Of a DNA stretch of 6,901 nucleotides, positions 6,615 to 6,901 are shown piece by piece; the stretch's first letter is position 1; each line of letters begins with the position of its first letter. The position numbers and the translations under genes were made by a program. Below the pieces are notes generated by a model. That model did no database searches. It was not told the origin of the DNA and saw nothing but the letters and a program-made list of their open reading frames with translations. Origin of the DNA: Bacteroidota bacterium (GTDB taxonomy: Bacteria; Bacteroidota; Bacteroidia; Chitinophagales; UBA2359); NCBI GenBank assembly GCA_020627525.1, contig JAHDGP010000250.1, forward strand, positions 1-6,901. Reading direction: 5' to 3'.

Positions 6615-6901
6615 ATGGATTTTTTTACAATATTTACCATTCTAACCTGTCTGTGTGCCGCTTTTGGATACATCAACATACGATTTTTAAAATTGCCAAA
6701 TACCATTGGTATAATGCTTATTGCCATAGTTTTCACACTTGGTTTAATGGGCACTTCTTTGGTAAATGATGTTTTTCTAAATTATGCAGTAACAATGATG
6801 TCACAAATTGACTTCAAAACTTTGTTACTGGATGTAATGTTAAGTTTTTTGCTTTTTGCAGGAGCCTTACATACAAACTTTGATCAATTGAAAGTCCAGC
6901 G
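6615..6901 (+). CDS. Na+/H+ antiporter, CPA1/NhaP type, N-terminal part (cut by right edge)
   Basis: A frame opens at the ATG at 6615 and runs to the right edge with no stop, giving 95 codons and two bases. It shows three hydrophobic segments: about 3-20, 29-47 and 70-86. The first loop has RFLKLPNTIGIML (23-35) and the third segment has LSFLLFAGALHTNF (76-89), both characteristic of bacterial NhaP-like monovalent cation:proton antiporters of the CPA1 family. Such inner-membrane proteins exchange Na+ (or K+/Li+) for H+ in pH and salt homeostasis; ion specificity cannot be judged. The core transport domain with its acidic residues lies beyond the window. The ATG aligns with the usual family N-terminus. 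It is only 15 bp beyond the T-run of the sppA terminator, so its promoter must overlap that terminator or expression depends on read-through. Confidence 0.85.
   Translation, partial: MDFFTIFTILTCLCAAFGYINIRFLKLPNTIGIMLIAIVFTLGLMGTSLVNDVFLNYAVTMMSQIDFKTLLLDVMLSFLLFAGALHTNFDQLKVQ

Noticed and set aside
6572..6769. Plus-strand frame of 65 codons starting in the sppA terminator
   Set aside because: It is a shifted reading across the terminator and the antiporter start; the antiporter frame from 6615 has clear family motifs and membrane segments.
1..6901. Defence island, mobile element or other new multi-gene system
   Set aside because: All but one gene belong to recognised housekeeping families, composition is uniform, and there are no transposase, integrase, toxin-antitoxin or repeat-array signatures.

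Overview
The window looks like an ordinary chromosomal stretch from a member of the Bacteroidota, most likely a Flavobacteriia-type organism. The evidence is a strongly A+T-rich composition, almost no Shine-Dalgarno sequences, promoter boxes resembling the Bacteroidota TAnnTTTG motif, and proteins that read like flavobacterial versions of their families. No mobile element, CRISPR array, tRNA or rRNA is visible, and codon usage looks uniform.

Layout. A leftward block fills 1-2821. tpiA (triosephosphate isomerase, 2048-2821) overlaps prmA (ribosomal protein L11 methyltransferase, 1212-2051) by four bases. After 97 bp comes the 5' part of a gene for an exported, uncharacterised protein that runs off the left edge (1-1114) and has its own candidate promoter. 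A rightward pair diverges from tpiA: a hotdog-fold acyl-CoA thioesterase closely resembling MenI/YdiI (2974-3417), then a RimJ/RimL-type GNAT acetyltransferase that must use a TTG start (3468-4034). This pair converges on leftward folK (4174-4671), and the junction holds a 24-bp perfect palindrome inside further inverted repeats. folK diverges from sppA (4750-6537), a full-length two-domain membrane-anchored protease. sppA ends at a strong intrinsic terminator. A CPA1/NhaP-type Na+/H+ antiporter gene begins 15 bp beyond the terminator's T-run and is cut by the right edge (6615-6901).

How the genes fit together. Most are housekeeping genes: glycolysis (tpiA), ribosome modification (prmA), probable menaquinone synthesis (menI), folate synthesis (folK), envelope protein turnover (sppA) and ion homeostasis (antiporter). 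Apart from the coupled tpiA-prmA pair they do not form one pathway. I see no convincing new multi-gene system. The parts most worth a second look are the large secreted protein of unknown function at the left edge and the nested palindrome between the acetyltransferase gene and folK.
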